Source of the DNA: Phoronis australis
Lineage: Eukaryota; Phoronida; Phoronidae
Assembly: GCA_002633005.1 (NCBI GenBank)
Contig: NMRA01000511.1
Span: 4,147 to 66,146 of the forward strand
Direction of reading: 5' to 3'
Length of the DNA stretch: 62,000 bases
Under the pieces are notes generated by a model. The model was not told where the DNA came from, did no database searches, and saw nothing but the letters and a program-made list of their open reading frames with translations. Positions within the stretch are counted from its first letter, which is position 1; the number at the start of each line of letters is the position of its first letter. Positions 47,086-59,261 of this stretch are shown in pieces. Position numbers and translations under genes: made by a program.

Positions 47086-47999
47086 GTTACCAAGTCCATT
47101 CAAAAGACTTACAGCATGCGCAACTAAATTTGTTCCTTTCATCATGGACTACATCAAACCTTGACGATGTATCCCAGGACCCATTTGCATCTCTTGCAAT
47201 TTTCGAAATAAACGTCCCAATGTTTGAACGCTTGAAACCCGAAGTGCTAACATCAAATAAATTCCAATGGGCATGGGCGTTTCGTCGAGTGGGCCTTTCT
47301 GCGGAAATTCCCAATATAGAAAACCTCAGTGGTGCTTATTGCAGGTAGAAAGACGGTAGGTGTTGAGGTCGGCACTAGGGCTCCTTAGAAGGCCCATTGA
47401 ACATTGCACGAGTCCCGCAAGTCTTTGTTGTGACAATACTGCCTCCCCGCAATTTCTGGTAGGCCTACTGTACACTGTTCGCGAATGCGGTCACTTTGTT
47501 AATGTGAGTGCCCCCTTGGTCATTCCTTGTATAGTCATAACTTGTTAGAGTGCCATGATCTTCAAACAGACTCGCGACCAGACCACGGCGCCCACAACAA
47601 TAGCAATTCTTCGGAAAACGAATTTTTTTTCAAAAGTATTACATGTACATGTTCATTGTATGATAATGCGCAAGACAACTTTACAATACACCAGTCAAAT
47701 TCGAGTTAAAAACGTGTAGGGTGTAATAGGATGACACGGCATGACAGATGAGGTAAAAAGGTTGCCCATCAATTCGCCTTCGAATATCAGGGTTGCGGCA
47801 CCACAGTATTTCCCCTAATCAAATCAAAACATATCTTAGAGTAAAGAAACTAGTTACCTAAAGAAATCAGCTATAGAGCTGCTTTTTCAGCGGTGGATCC
47901 ATCTAAAATGCTTGGCTACTTCAGAAGTGTCGTCGGGGTTTTGCCGATGAGCCACGAAGAATCAAAACGCGTTGATTTTCATAACAGCAATTCACAATG

Positions 48000-48190
48000 C
48001 AAAAAATTTATTTCCAGAGTGAACCCCCCCCTCATTTTTTCCAAGTTGGTTTACTAGGGGTTTACACACGCTGGCGGTGCCGTTTTTGCTTTGGTGGAGA
48101 CGTTTTTTTGTGTTTTTTTAATTTTTGGGTCCTGGCCCGACGGGGGGGGGTTTAAACCCCCTGAAGCCCCCCCGTAGATCCGCCACACAA
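48000..48190. repeat. Poly-G/C element fragment
   Basis: C-rich and G-rich runs with the 'gtagatccgccaca' end. A separate G-run with an undetermined base follows at about 48,355-48,378. Confidence 0.45.
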
Positions 48191-49259
48191 ACTATGAAGT
48201 GGGAAGATACATACATACATACATATACCGGAAGACAAACCTCTTTTTACCAGCACGTTCGCTGGTTGACAAGAAATTCGTTCCATTAATAGACGCTCTG
48301 TCGGATGTCACCATTCCCAGACAGCTATCCCAAGCAGAAACGTATTCTTGTGGGGTGGGGGGGGGGGGGGGNGGGGGGTCAGTTACCCCTGTTAGTGGCT
48401 GTAGGTCAACTGTAGTAATGTCAAGAAGTGTGTTTGTACCGATATATGTTGTGTAGTGAATTCTCGGGTTGTGGTTATTCTTTAAAGGTACCTGATGTCA
48501 GGGTCTAGTCCCGTATTTGCATACAACAATGTTGAGATCAAGTGGTCGTCATGTGTTCGAAATTATTCCCAGAAACTGCGAAAGGACGGGAATATACGGG
48601 CGAGTACATTTTCCAAAACCCGCAGTTTTTTATGTTCCGTACTTCATCCCAATATTGTCACCAACTTGCAAAATTACCAGATCCATCCTTAAGTATGGTT
48701 GGCCAATCGTGTGACATTCTTCAAAGAAATTGTAATTGGCTTATTTTCGAGCAGTATAGACTAATTTCCTATCAACACGGGCGCTCAGTGGAGTCTGATT
48801 GCAATTTGTACGGTTTCCGTGGTTTCCAAAAACGGACTCTAGAGTTGATGGGAAAATTCAGCTCTATAAATGGAAGCGTAACTGGTATGCGTCATCAGAA
48901 TTCTGTTGTGACGGAGAAGCAAGTACAAGTATATTTATGAAAAATCTTTTTCCTGAAACAGGCCTACATGTTCGTCGTTATCTATTTTGGGGGTATGAGT
49001 ACATTGATATTCAGCAGTGAAAAGGTGCAAAGGGGAATTTTTCGAAAAGGGATGCCACTAGCGGAGGCGTATTTTGGTTGTGTCCTCATAGGAACCACGT
49101 CAGCCTTCCTGGACTTCTTATCAAATTCTCGTGATAAACGAAGCATTGGCGCTGAATTCTGGATTATATCAGTCACGTGTTCATCTCTCCTCACGAGCAT
49201 ATTACCTTATGTCACTCCGTGGTAAACGGAAAATTTACAAAGTACGTGCAGTTGAAAAC

Positions 49260-49265
49260 TTTATT
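49260..49265 (-). promoter_or_regulatory. Candidate polyadenylation signal for ZF-A
   Basis: AATAAA on the minus strand about 600 nt after the ZF-A stop. Confidence 0.3.
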
Positions 49266-49394
49266 ATGAAAATATAAAATATGCATACAGGCTAAACTTG
49301 GTGCACTTGACAAACTACGTATTGCTGTCTGGAATATATGTGCACGTTGATCGAATGTAATTTCGGGGTCCGTCGTCCGATGAAATTTGCCAAA

Positions 49395-49800
49395 GTCTAA
49401 ACTAACGCAAATGAAACCATGCGCGCACCCAGCCTAAAATTGGGGGGGGGGCTCGAATTCCTGAGAATGTGGACCTTTGAGCAAGATTCACGGAGTATGT
49501 TCAGAGGTATGCAGGGGGCAGACCCAGGATTTTGACTTGAGGTAGAGCGGGACAGAGTATTAGCCAGGATTTTGCCCGTCAGACATTCGCACCTCGAACT
49601 GCCGTATGGAATCTTGGAGAATTTTAGGAGGGACCAAGGCAGCCACGGCAACTTAAATCCGCCACTATTATGAATAGTGCATTCGCCGAATTTTGTCCTG
49701 TATTTTTAGTGGATCTTTGTCTCATTTTCTACTTTTTGTCTCTCTGAGGCGGCCTTTTTGTCCACTTCGCCAAATGGGGGGCTCGAACTAGCCTCCATGG
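49395..49800. repeat. Dispersed poly-G element, inverted orientation
   Basis: Carries the same blocks as 27,975-28,245 in reverse order, with a G-run near 49,442. Lies directly downstream of the ZF-A stop. Confidence 0.5.
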
Positions 49801-49860
49801 GTTTCGCGCATGGAAACCATTTACCTAATTCTGAAACCTTACCAAGTCGTTTCAGGGCAT

Positions 49861-50060
49861 TCAGTCGTATGTGTAATATACGTGGGCAGTTTTCACGCGG
49901 TGATAACGATTCACATGACGTTCCATGTAGTCTTTTCTCTTGAACATCTGGTCACATTGTGGACAACGGAATCTGTAGAAGTCTGTGTGTTGGGTTTTCA
50001 AGTGAAGTCGTAAGGCGCGTCGGGCTGACATGGGTTTACCACAGATGCCGCACTGAAAAC
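49861..50060 (-). CDS. C2H2 zinc-finger terminal exon ZF-A
   Basis: Acceptor CTGCAG, two nucleotides completing a split codon, then 65 codons and a stop. Two C2H2 fingers: CGICGKPMSARRALRLHLKT-QH and CPQCDQMFKRKDYMERHVNR-YH. Ends YYTYD without the third finger found in the other three exons. It lacks its own start, so it must be spliced to upstream exons to the right on the minus strand. Confidence 0.82.
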
Positions 50061-53000
50061 CTGCAGACAGTAAAGTAGAGTGGTCAATACATGTTGAGTT
50101 TCGCTTAAAAATTGTGTTCATCCATCAATCACCGAATAGACAGATATATGTGCATAATCTGAACAAACCGACACCAAACTTCAGTTCAAGTGAAGATGGA
50201 TTTTAACGACGCAAAAGGTTTGGAGCACTGGTATCTGGACACAGGAACACAGGGTCTAACCTGAGCTCAGACTCTTATTGGAAGTAACACCAATCACCCT
50301 ACACGACAACAGGCGTTCTGTCTATGGGACTCGGAATTCCACGGGTGCTTCACTTCAGCCGTCCATATCACTGAACACAAATCTCAATAAATTTACACGA
50401 AACAGGAATTCAATAAACCATGAGCAATTGCTCTTTCTCCTGATAGCATTTACAACGTCCTGCTCCCGCAACAAATTCGAGATTAAAACACATTGTCAAG
50501 TCTTCCCAAAAGGCCGATGCATAGCAACTCCTGTAAGACAGCTCACGTGAGTTAGCAGGGGAATGGTCGATTTGTCGGGAAAGTGACGACATCAATAACT
50601 ACTTAGCCAGACAATTTTGTAGCCTTCCGTGATGAACCGGCAATTGCCGTTATCCGTAACTCATAGGGCAATTCCGTACTTGACCCTAAAGCGACTCACG
50701 TGACCCGTGCGGTGGTAAGGTGGCGGTATTAGTTGGCTCTAGTTGTTTTGAGCCACGGTTCGGTTTGCCTCACAAACTTCACTAAAAATTGCATTTGCTG
50801 GGATGGCTGGGCATTTCAAGTTGTGTGCTGCATGGGAAAGCTACGAATGGAATCAGTTTTAATAGACGTTGCGCAAGGTTTTTGAAATATTTTGCCCATT
50901 CTGACTCATCAAATTTTCAGGTTTTGTACATCCTGTGGAACAGACTGTTGTAGTTGACTCGACCTGATTTTTCAAGCCCCAAATCATCAAACACTGTTGA
51001 GTGCAACCTTATCGTCGCAAACAGTTGAAAAATCCCACCTCTTTTAAATATCCATATAACGCTGTCCACCAACTATTCTACCTACATTTATGGACAAGGC
51101 GTATTTCTTCATGTCCTCGGAAGCAGTTTCATAGACCATTTTACGGATAGCGAGACATAAACAGAAAGGCATATGGGACGTCGGGTCGTCCAGCACATCC
51201 AGCAGGCGTACATGTGCTAAGTACAGACATTACTTAAGCCAAACGTTCAGTAGTTTATGACGAGTAAACAGTTAGCAAACGTGCGTCCTGCACGCCACAT
51301 TCTAACGAATGTTCTGATGCACACGATCTCCGGTGTGCCACAAGAAGTTTGGGTTAACTACATTTTCGAAGATCAGATAAAACTACACCATTTTAAAGAT
51401 GTGGTAGCACAATTTAAAGGGAGTCATTGTCTGGGGGATGTCTTCAAAAAGTGGCATTCCCTTTACATTTGTTTGGTCCTACAGTATATCTTGAGTACTA
51501 TAATTGAACAAACAACCATTTACATTGCAGTTTTTAATACTAACAAAACACAATAACCAATGAAACCCTTCTGTAGAGTTCTCGTGCAAAATGAATTTTT
51601 CTTTCTCAGAGTTCCTAACCTATAAACTGAACCCATTCATGTGACATTTTGTCTGAAAAGGCACCGTTTCGTGAGGAATGTGGCCGTAAAAAATCCACCA
51701 ATGAGAGCGGGATCAGATCTAACACCAAAGTACTCACAGGTTTAGAGGCAAAACGGAATAAAACACAAGAAACGGGAATACTCTTAGTGTTTTCTAACTT
51801 GTAACATATGGATATCAAACAGGACAAAAATGTGCATTCATCGGTTTTCGTCAAATACACGAATCCAACAATTTCGTAACAAGACGATCCGTCACAAAAC
51901 TATTAGCCGCGCGATACCAGAACACAACAGAGTATATTACAAATCATTTCCTACACCTTGGTATCCTATAGCAACGGAAATGTTTCAAGGAATATAATAT
52001 AATACCTATGTAAACAGATTTCATGTGTTTGATCCATGCACCGATCACATTTTTCGGTTTGACATTCATCTGGTCCTGGATGGTTTAGCAAACGTTAGGG
52101 CTTTAAAAACAACTTCCTCCAAGAATGTAGAAACTTTAATAAACAGGCGAAATTCCCGGATTCTTGATACCTGAAGTTGGAAACGCAACCGATACAACGT
52201 CTGCCTATAGTAAAGTTAAATCGTCGTTATTTCTAGTCTGTTTGTTGTCTTTTTGTTTGTAAGTTCTGGGCTTTAAGTCTTGGGGATTCCATGACTATTT
52301 CTTTGCCTTTACATTTCGAACAAAAGTGTAAATAGGTCGCGGTTCAAGGGTGTGGTACGGAGGGAAGCCCAGATTCATTATCGACGGCAAATGTCCACGT
52401 TGCCCCACTGGAAAGCAGGCGTCAACATCACAAGAAGACACTGACACTTCATATTTTGCGTTCGACGATCACTCAGTTTTGCCTCATTCATTGGTCATTG
52501 ATTGATCGGATATTTTCAAGCAATAGACGTCTCTTCGCTCGGTAACCCGCGGCATGATGCACGCAGATTCCACGCTGTTGATACTTTCCGAGCGAAGATA
52601 CATTACCGGGGGAGCACATCTGATGAAAGTCAACACTGATAATTATACAGACACTTATTATTAAGTGGATTCAAATAATGACGTCACAAATCCCTTGGCA
52701 GTGAAAAGATCCGACACAGACCTCGCGTAACAGGCGATAGAAACGAAGAGTTTACAATAGCCATGCATAGTTTACAATAGACATACACAGTTCAATAGCG
52801 ATGCATTATTAAGAAATCGCTTTCCCAGGTTTCTGGAACGTTTGGTTTTTCGGACCTGTACACTTTATATTCACGTGCTCTAACGTTTGTCTGAACGTCC
52901 CAAAAATCAAGGAATTGCTCATTTTTAAATGTTTTAAAAAACACCAATGTAGAAACACGAGTATAAATACGAACAAACTGCATAAACGATGCCAGCCGAA

Positions 53001-53532
53001 AGTCTTGCATGAGTAACACAAGCTCTAGGTCGAAGTAACGCAGGTGGGAGACAAGCCACTTGTTCTCTATTGTAATCATGTAATCCTATTGTAGAAACGA
53101 CAGTCGCCTGCAATCCTGGCCATGAAGCATTGAAAAATCACAGCTGAACAATCAAGGTAGTCTAAGATTTCAACTCTCTCACATAGATCTACGGCAGAAG
53201 ACTGCGCTGTCTGACCAAAGCGCCATCTAGTTGTCAAATCACCAATAGCCTCGTTCGCCGCTTGCGGACGAAGCGTCGCCAACGTGAGTTAATTGGTTGC
53301 AGTATAGAATTTTTTACTCTCATACCTACTATGACTGGATGCCTACAAACTTTTTCACTCTGATATCCTGAAGCTCACTTATAGCGAAAGCATCAGAACA
53401 GAAAAATATTCCACTTTCTATGAGTCTAAACAGAACAAGGTTCTTGTCTCAAATTCCCGTAACAGACACAATACCACGTAACAATTGAACCAGACCGTAC
53501 AAAAGAATTTTTTCAACCAAATAAACCTTGAA
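50061..53532. other. Spacer between ZF-A and ZF-B
   Basis: No further finger exon found on either strand. Would be intron of the zinc-finger gene if the array is one transcription unit. Confidence 0.45.
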
Positions 53533-53867
53533 TCACTTCGAGGCCTGCCCATCCTTCGTCAAATCTGTCGAAATGGCGTGGACTGGGGGATCATCGTTGA
53601 CAATATCCGGGTGCAGTCGGCTCATATGCAGACGATAATACTTCTCCCCGCCAAACACGCCGTTACAATAGATACAGCGCAACTGTGGTTTCACAGTCAT
53701 GTCGTGATAACGCTCCTGGTGGCTCTGCAGGTGGTCACGGCGTGAACACACCTTAGGACAGTATTCGCACTTAAACCTGTCTTTGTCAATATGCAGGCTC
53801 CGAATGTGCGTATAGAGATTACACAACTTCGTAAGCTTTGTGCCGCATATGCCACATTGGTAGACGT
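53533..53867 (-). CDS. C2H2 zinc-finger terminal exon ZF-B
   Basis: Acceptor TTCTTTGCAG, same entry phase as its sisters; 110 codons then stop. Three fingers: CGICGTKLTKLCNLYTHIRS-LH, CEYCPKVCSRRDHLQSHQER-YH and CIYCNGVFGGEKYYRLHMSR-LH, then an acidic tail. Fingers 1 and 3 are very close to those of ZF-C. Confidence 0.87.
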
Positions 53868-54911
53868 CTGCAAAGAAAAAACAGCCAATCAAGTCTTCGT
53901 GAGTCGCAGAAATGTGTCTTCCAAAGTGACTTGTAAAGACCAAGGCTATTAACAAAAGACATCGAAAAGAACCCAGTGGAATATGCCAATTCTTCACACC
54001 ATGTTATTCTCTCAAACAACTTGAAAAAGACAGTCTAGTTTGAACGTGATCACTGTAAAGGTGCACGCAGTTCGCTGTCGATATTGTTTATACACATGTA
54101 CGTGCTGTAGTTTTGAAAAAGGTCGGCGACATCAAATCTCGCCAAAAATCGGAGACATATCGAAGTTTAAATGTTATTTTTTCGTCTGGTTCCCCTGTGG
54201 ATGTTCGCCGCGTCGATGCCGGACGAATCAATGTCAACGCAATTCGCCAGTACTTTAAAAGACGTTGAAATCGCTAGTATCTCCCCACGTCGAAAACGGG
54301 CAAAGTTTTAAGTTTATGAGTGACAACGATGGGATAATATCCGAACAATTCCTTGTTTTGCTTCAGATTCCCTTCGGGGTTATCCCGACATCACGTGGTT
54401 AATTTTTTCTCGAGATTCAGGCATGCCGTGTGAAGGAAAACGTCACACAACAGCAACACATTTGCATTATTAAATTAAATTTTATTCGATCCTTAGATTA
54501 TCCACATCACTCGAAATAGACATTACACGATTATTATCAAGTAACACATTTTATAACTTCAAAAACACCACGTCACACATGAAGATAAAGGTCATACTGA
54601 CTGACATTTGTGCATACGATTTGCATATTATAGACATTTCACACAAACTCTTTCCCAGAGCTCTGTCTCCCCCAAGATAGCACCGTGGCGGAGCGTAAGT
54701 ACGGTACCTTATAGTTAATAACAATAACAAACGCGGCCACACGTAATGCACTTATAACTCAATCAATACACAAAATATTCTCTAAGTCAATGCCATGTCA
54801 GAATAAGCAAAGGGTCAACCAATCAGGGAAGAGTAAACAAACATGAAAACCTTGAGATGAAACGAATACGTAACCATAAACACATCTTATATAAAACAAT
54901 GTTGGATACAG

Positions 54912-55275
54912 TGCCCGGTTGCATGAAACAGTCCCAAATCACTGTCCTATTTATGCTATGAATCTCATCATTAAGTCAATTTTAACATTGATAAAAATCG
55001 CGAGTGAAGCCTACGTTGAATTCGCAATATTATTAAAAAAAATAGGTATCTATTCAAGCAACGCCCCTAATTTAAGGACTAAGTTCTTAATTATTTTGAC
55101 TGAATTAAGGGCTCGTTTTTTAGTTATACTAAATGTCATTAGTGAAAGAGGAGCTCACAATGAAGATAAAATGATAGAAAAAATATATCTGTGAGAAAAG
55201 AACGAAACAAATACGCAAAAGATTTAGTGAGCTAAGCAGAGCCCCAATTTGGGATTATTTCATGCAACCAGTTAC
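54912..55275. mobile_element. Inverted-repeat element, copy 2
   Basis: gcccggttgcatgaaacagt ... tttcatgcaaccagt ends, with the shared 'caaaagattta' and 'atgatagaaaaa' blocks; same orientation as copy 1, slightly shorter. Confidence 0.7.
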
Positions 55276-55447
55276 TGACGACTGGAAAAGTCCACACAAC
55301 TCAGGTAACAGTCCGTAACATAATCAATGCCAACAAGAGAACTATATTACAGTGGCTGTACACGAAGGCGCACGCCAACGCAAAGGGAGGATGTCTTGTT
55401 TAGAGAGTATTTCATTCATTATGCGCGTAAGAAAACAACTTCCACAA

Positions 55448-55660
55448 CTATTCAGGTGCTGAAAAAGAAACGCTGACGGAAGTGACGAGTTGTTCCCAAA
55501 TCTTCCGCTGGGTGATGCTCTCGTCGATCGCAAGCTTCTCTATGATTGGCTGCTGTACGACTTCCGTTAAGTGTTTCTTAGCCATACGAAGAGAATGGTA
55601 GCGAAGTACCTTCCTTACGTAAGATAGGTAGTTATGATGCGGTACATTGCAAAAAGTAAC
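55448..55660 (-). CDS. Possible small coding exon of unknown type
   Basis: Minus-strand open frame ending in TAG. From an internal Met it reads MAKKHLTEVVQQPIIEKLAI then about 25 more residues, amphipathic and low in stops. It looks protein-like, but there is no recognised motif and no confident splice site. It may be an exon of the zinc-finger gene or a transposon remnant. Confidence 0.2.
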   Translation of the reverse strand, partial: VTFCNVPHHNYLSYVRKVLRYHSLRMAKKHLTEVVQQPIIEKLAIDESITQRKIWEQLVTSVSVSFSAPE

Positions 55661-55746
55661 TTAGCAGACAAGTGTCCATGGTCCAGGTACAAATTCCAAA
55701 ACATGGAACCCAAAGGAGGGCGATCACCTTCACCTTGATTATACCT

Positions 55747-55902
55747 GCCTCCCGTTCATTAACACTAGGACCTCGCAAAAAAGCAAGACTTCGCGAGATT
55801 AGGTAAGATATTGCCGTGTATTTTAACTGAGAGCACGTGACTTTCGCTAGATTTTATCTCTAAGTCCTAGCGTAGGTGCTAGCGTCTACTGAACGCACGC
55901 CA
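55747..55902 (+). mobile_element. Miniature element 'CGTTCAGTA', copy 5
   Basis: Forward copy ending gaacgcacgcc, directly abutting copy 6. Confidence 0.78.
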
Positions 55903-56045
55903 GGCGTGCGTTCAGTAGACGCTAGGACCAAGCTAAAACCTAGTAAAAGGCACGTGTTCTCATTTAAAATGCACGGCAATATCTCACGTACTCTCACGAA
56001 GTCTTGCTTTTTAGCGAGGTCCTGGCGTTACTGAACGGGAGGCTG
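55903..56045 (-). mobile_element. Miniature element 'CGTTCAGTA', copy 6
   Basis: Reverse copy beginning ggcgtgcgttcagtagacgc; with copy 5 it forms a ~300-bp inverted repeat with almost no spacer. Confidence 0.78.
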
Positions 56046-56767
56046 GGGTATACTAATCCAGGTTGTCAACTACATTTATATATAATTAACTTGTACATGT
56101 TTCTATCTCTCTATTTACAGCACACTCACGTCTAAAAACGCTAGCGTATACCAAAACATTTACAAGACATAATTCTGCATTAACAAGAGCTTAAAATTCC
56201 TCCGCGTCCATAAAAAAGCCTAAAAAATCCAAACCAACAGCATCGTGGGAGCAGACAAGTTTCTCATCATTAATACTTCGTTTTAATACCTTACCCAACA
56301 CCATATATATTTCCAATTTCTGGAAAATCAGCACAAGTTAGTAATCAATGCCATATTTTTAATCACGATTATTACTTTAACCAAGACACACTTTTCACCG
56401 GAAGGATTCTAAAAATAGTAAATATAATAACATCTTCGAATAGATAATACTGGCCTGAAGTCATTTTCGAGAAACTAACACAACAAATATATAAATTTTG
56501 AAATAGTTTTTGCATAATCTTAACAGCACTTGAGTTACATTATTTGTACAACATTGTCAATGAATTATTACATCTTCTCAATATTATGATTATAGTTAAT
56601 TCAAGCAAATATTGAAAAAAACAACAAACGATTGAGGTAGGCAACCTTTGAACTAAATATTTACATCATTCAACGAGTAACGAAACTGAAACCTTCGAAA
56701 CTCCGTGGTCACTCGAGTACTTGACCAAGCCAGTACACGAAAACGCGCCCTCTACCTAGATTCACCA

Positions 56768-56925
56768 GGGCCCAGTTGCATAAAAGCTATACGCCGTATA
56801 CCAACAATGACGTCGCATGATCACGCGCCACGTTGTTATTGTTGAACAATGCACCTGACGTCATGCAACAATCAAACTTATCCAGCGGATAACTTTTGAA
56901 GCTTTATGCAACTCAGCCCAGAAGT
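56768..56925. mobile_element. Short MITE with GGGCCCAGTTGCATAAA ends
   Basis: gggcccagttgcataaaagc and gctttatgcaactcagccc are inverted ends 155 bp apart. The terminal GTTGCAT is shared with the ~420-bp family, so they may be related. Confidence 0.65.
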
Positions 56926-57452
56926 TCTGGTTTTAAGTAATTTAGCATGATTAATCACCTTACATTTAGGTTTCTCAGAAAGTTTTTAGACACATACCGC
57001 AATTATTATCACCTGTAACATCGGACTTCACGAACGTCCATTTGTTAAACAGTGTTGTTTTGCTGGTGAACCACAGCGACTTGTTCTGAGCATGTCAATA
57101 TATCGCTACCGGTTCGAGTGCATGATTGCATTGCATGTGGAAAACTGCATCAACCAGAATCCTTTAAAACATAAACCGTTGTTAAGTCACATTGTTAGTG
57201 AGTGATAAATTTTGCAAAAAATCGACTATGAACTTAGCAGAGTAACATCCGATTGCGACACGGAAACATCGCCCTCTAACGTCTTGAAAAGAAACAAAAA
57301 AAACGTAAGCATTATTCATATCCTATGGCCGACAAAATGATACAGATTTCAGAGCAGTAAGCAATCCGATTCCGAAACATGTGAAGACAGAATTATGCCA
57401 ATCAAGACAACTATCAGCACTGGGTCCTAACAAAGGGGCACGGCTGGCAGCC

Positions 57453-57724
57453 CTATTGAATGAGGTCGTGATGGAATTTCTTCAGGTGCAACCGGAAGTA
57501 TTTCTCGCCGCTGAACACGCCCTTGCAGTAGGAGCAGGTGTACTCGGGGTTGTTGTCCTTGTGATAGATCTCCTGGTGCTTCTGCAGGTAATCGCGCCGC
57601 TTGTAGATGGCCGGGCAGAATTCGCATTTGAACCGCTTCGTGTCTATATGCTGCGTCCGAATATGAAAGTATAGGTTGCAGAGCTGGGACAGACTAGTGC
57701 CGCATATACCGCAAGTGTAGAACC
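57453..57724 (-). CDS. C2H2 zinc-finger terminal exon ZF-C
   Basis: Acceptor TCTTTCCAG, same phase; 89 codons then TAG. Three fingers begin CGICGTSLSQLC, CEFCPAIYKRRD and CSYCKGVFSGEK. The exon is noticeably more GC-rich than its surroundings. Paralogous to ZF-B. Confidence 0.88.
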
Positions 57725-58560
57725 CTGGAAAGAAAAAACGTCACCATGACGATCACAACATCTAGCCTGACACACAGCCTCCTGCCTATTTAACAACCAA
57801 TCACGCGTGAGAGCGAGTGCTCGTGCGAAGCAACACCGACAGGATATGAATGAGAACACCGTGAACGACTCAAGTAAGGGAAAGCCACCTCCCAAATCTA
57901 TTATTTACCTTAAAGCGTGGCCAAATCAATATGTTAATATTGTGGTTGTGAAAAATACGTAGTTAGACGTCACTTTTAATTTTGGTCATATCATTGAACG
58001 CTTTTTTCTATCGCGCAATGATCAATCTTATTTGGAAAAATCATCAGGTTTGAAGATATTTTAGTTAAGCTTTTAAATTTAATTAAAAATTAAAACTCAA
58101 CAATTACCTTAGTTGGCGACTTTCTCTTGTTCTAAATGGTCTAAAGGCACTGTTCGTAAGATTGAGAAATCGTATCACCACACCTTACAGCAACTTACAT
58201 GTAGGCACCGCCGTACTGGTATGAAAAGGTGCAAATAAACTTTCGTCAATCACCCCTTTACTACGCTAGAGGGTACTGCACACAAGGTCGGCAGAGGTGT
58301 CCGTTATTAGCCCAAAAAGATTTAATTACTGCAATTAGTCGTCAGAAACACAGGAAAGTTATATCCCGATTAAGGTTAGTACAAGCTACATATAGATCAA
58401 TCTGACCAGATGAATACGCATTCACTACTCGTAAGCGCTATGGCATTACGATATAATTGCTATTTCTCTAAACGACCACCTAAGCAGGATTCTAGCAAAG
58501 GACAAACACAGGGAGTACTTGAGATTCCCCCACTACATAAATGCAGAAGGGACCGAGTAG
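57725..58560. other. Spacer upstream of ZF-C
   Basis: No exon, repeat or RNA gene recognised before the 60-bp tandem repeat. Confidence 0.45.
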
Positions 58561-58740
58561 AGAATTATGGGCTCCTCTGTCTCTTTTGACCCACTATTGG
58601 ACCTAGACGACTTATCCGATAGAATTATAGAATCCTCTGTCTCTTTTAACCCACGATTCGGCCTAAACGACTTATTCGATAGAATTATAGACTCCTCGGA
58701 CTCTTTCGACCCACGATTGGGCCTAGATGACTTATTCCAT
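58561..58740. repeat. 60-bp tandem repeat, 3 copies
   Basis: Unit agaattatagactcctctgt... ending ...gacttattcgat; copies differ at several bases. Confidence 0.88.
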
Positions 58741-59261
58741 AACTAGTTAATGTGGTTCCTCGTTACAGGAACAATAATTCGCCACTCATTTTACGATTTT
58801 TGTCGCCAGTTCAACAGTTTGATTGTATTTTTATGTTATTTAAGTCTTGTGGAAAACTCTTAGGGTTTCTAGGAGTACTAGTAGTTTGTCAATACATTCG
58901 GGGTCCACTGGTGGTACACGCAGGTGGATTCAATTGGTGCACCCGAGTCGGACTCGTGAATCCAAACGCGTGTGACGCTGGCACTCTTAAGACAAGGATT
59001 CTGCACATTTTGCATAAAAATGAGTCCCAGAATTCCGCCTGATCATTGTTTATCAGAGATTTGGTATTCGCACTATCGGCAAGCCCGGCTGTTATACGCT
59101 CGTTCGACAGCTCACGTCACCACTGAGGAAATAGGACTGCGGAGGCCACGGATGGAGGTGTAATTCCGGGCAGCTACATTGCCAGAAAAAACGTGTTGTG
59201 AAAGAATGCGCGAGAATATGTGTGGAGGACACTTCCACGAACTACGCGTGGTCACGTGACT

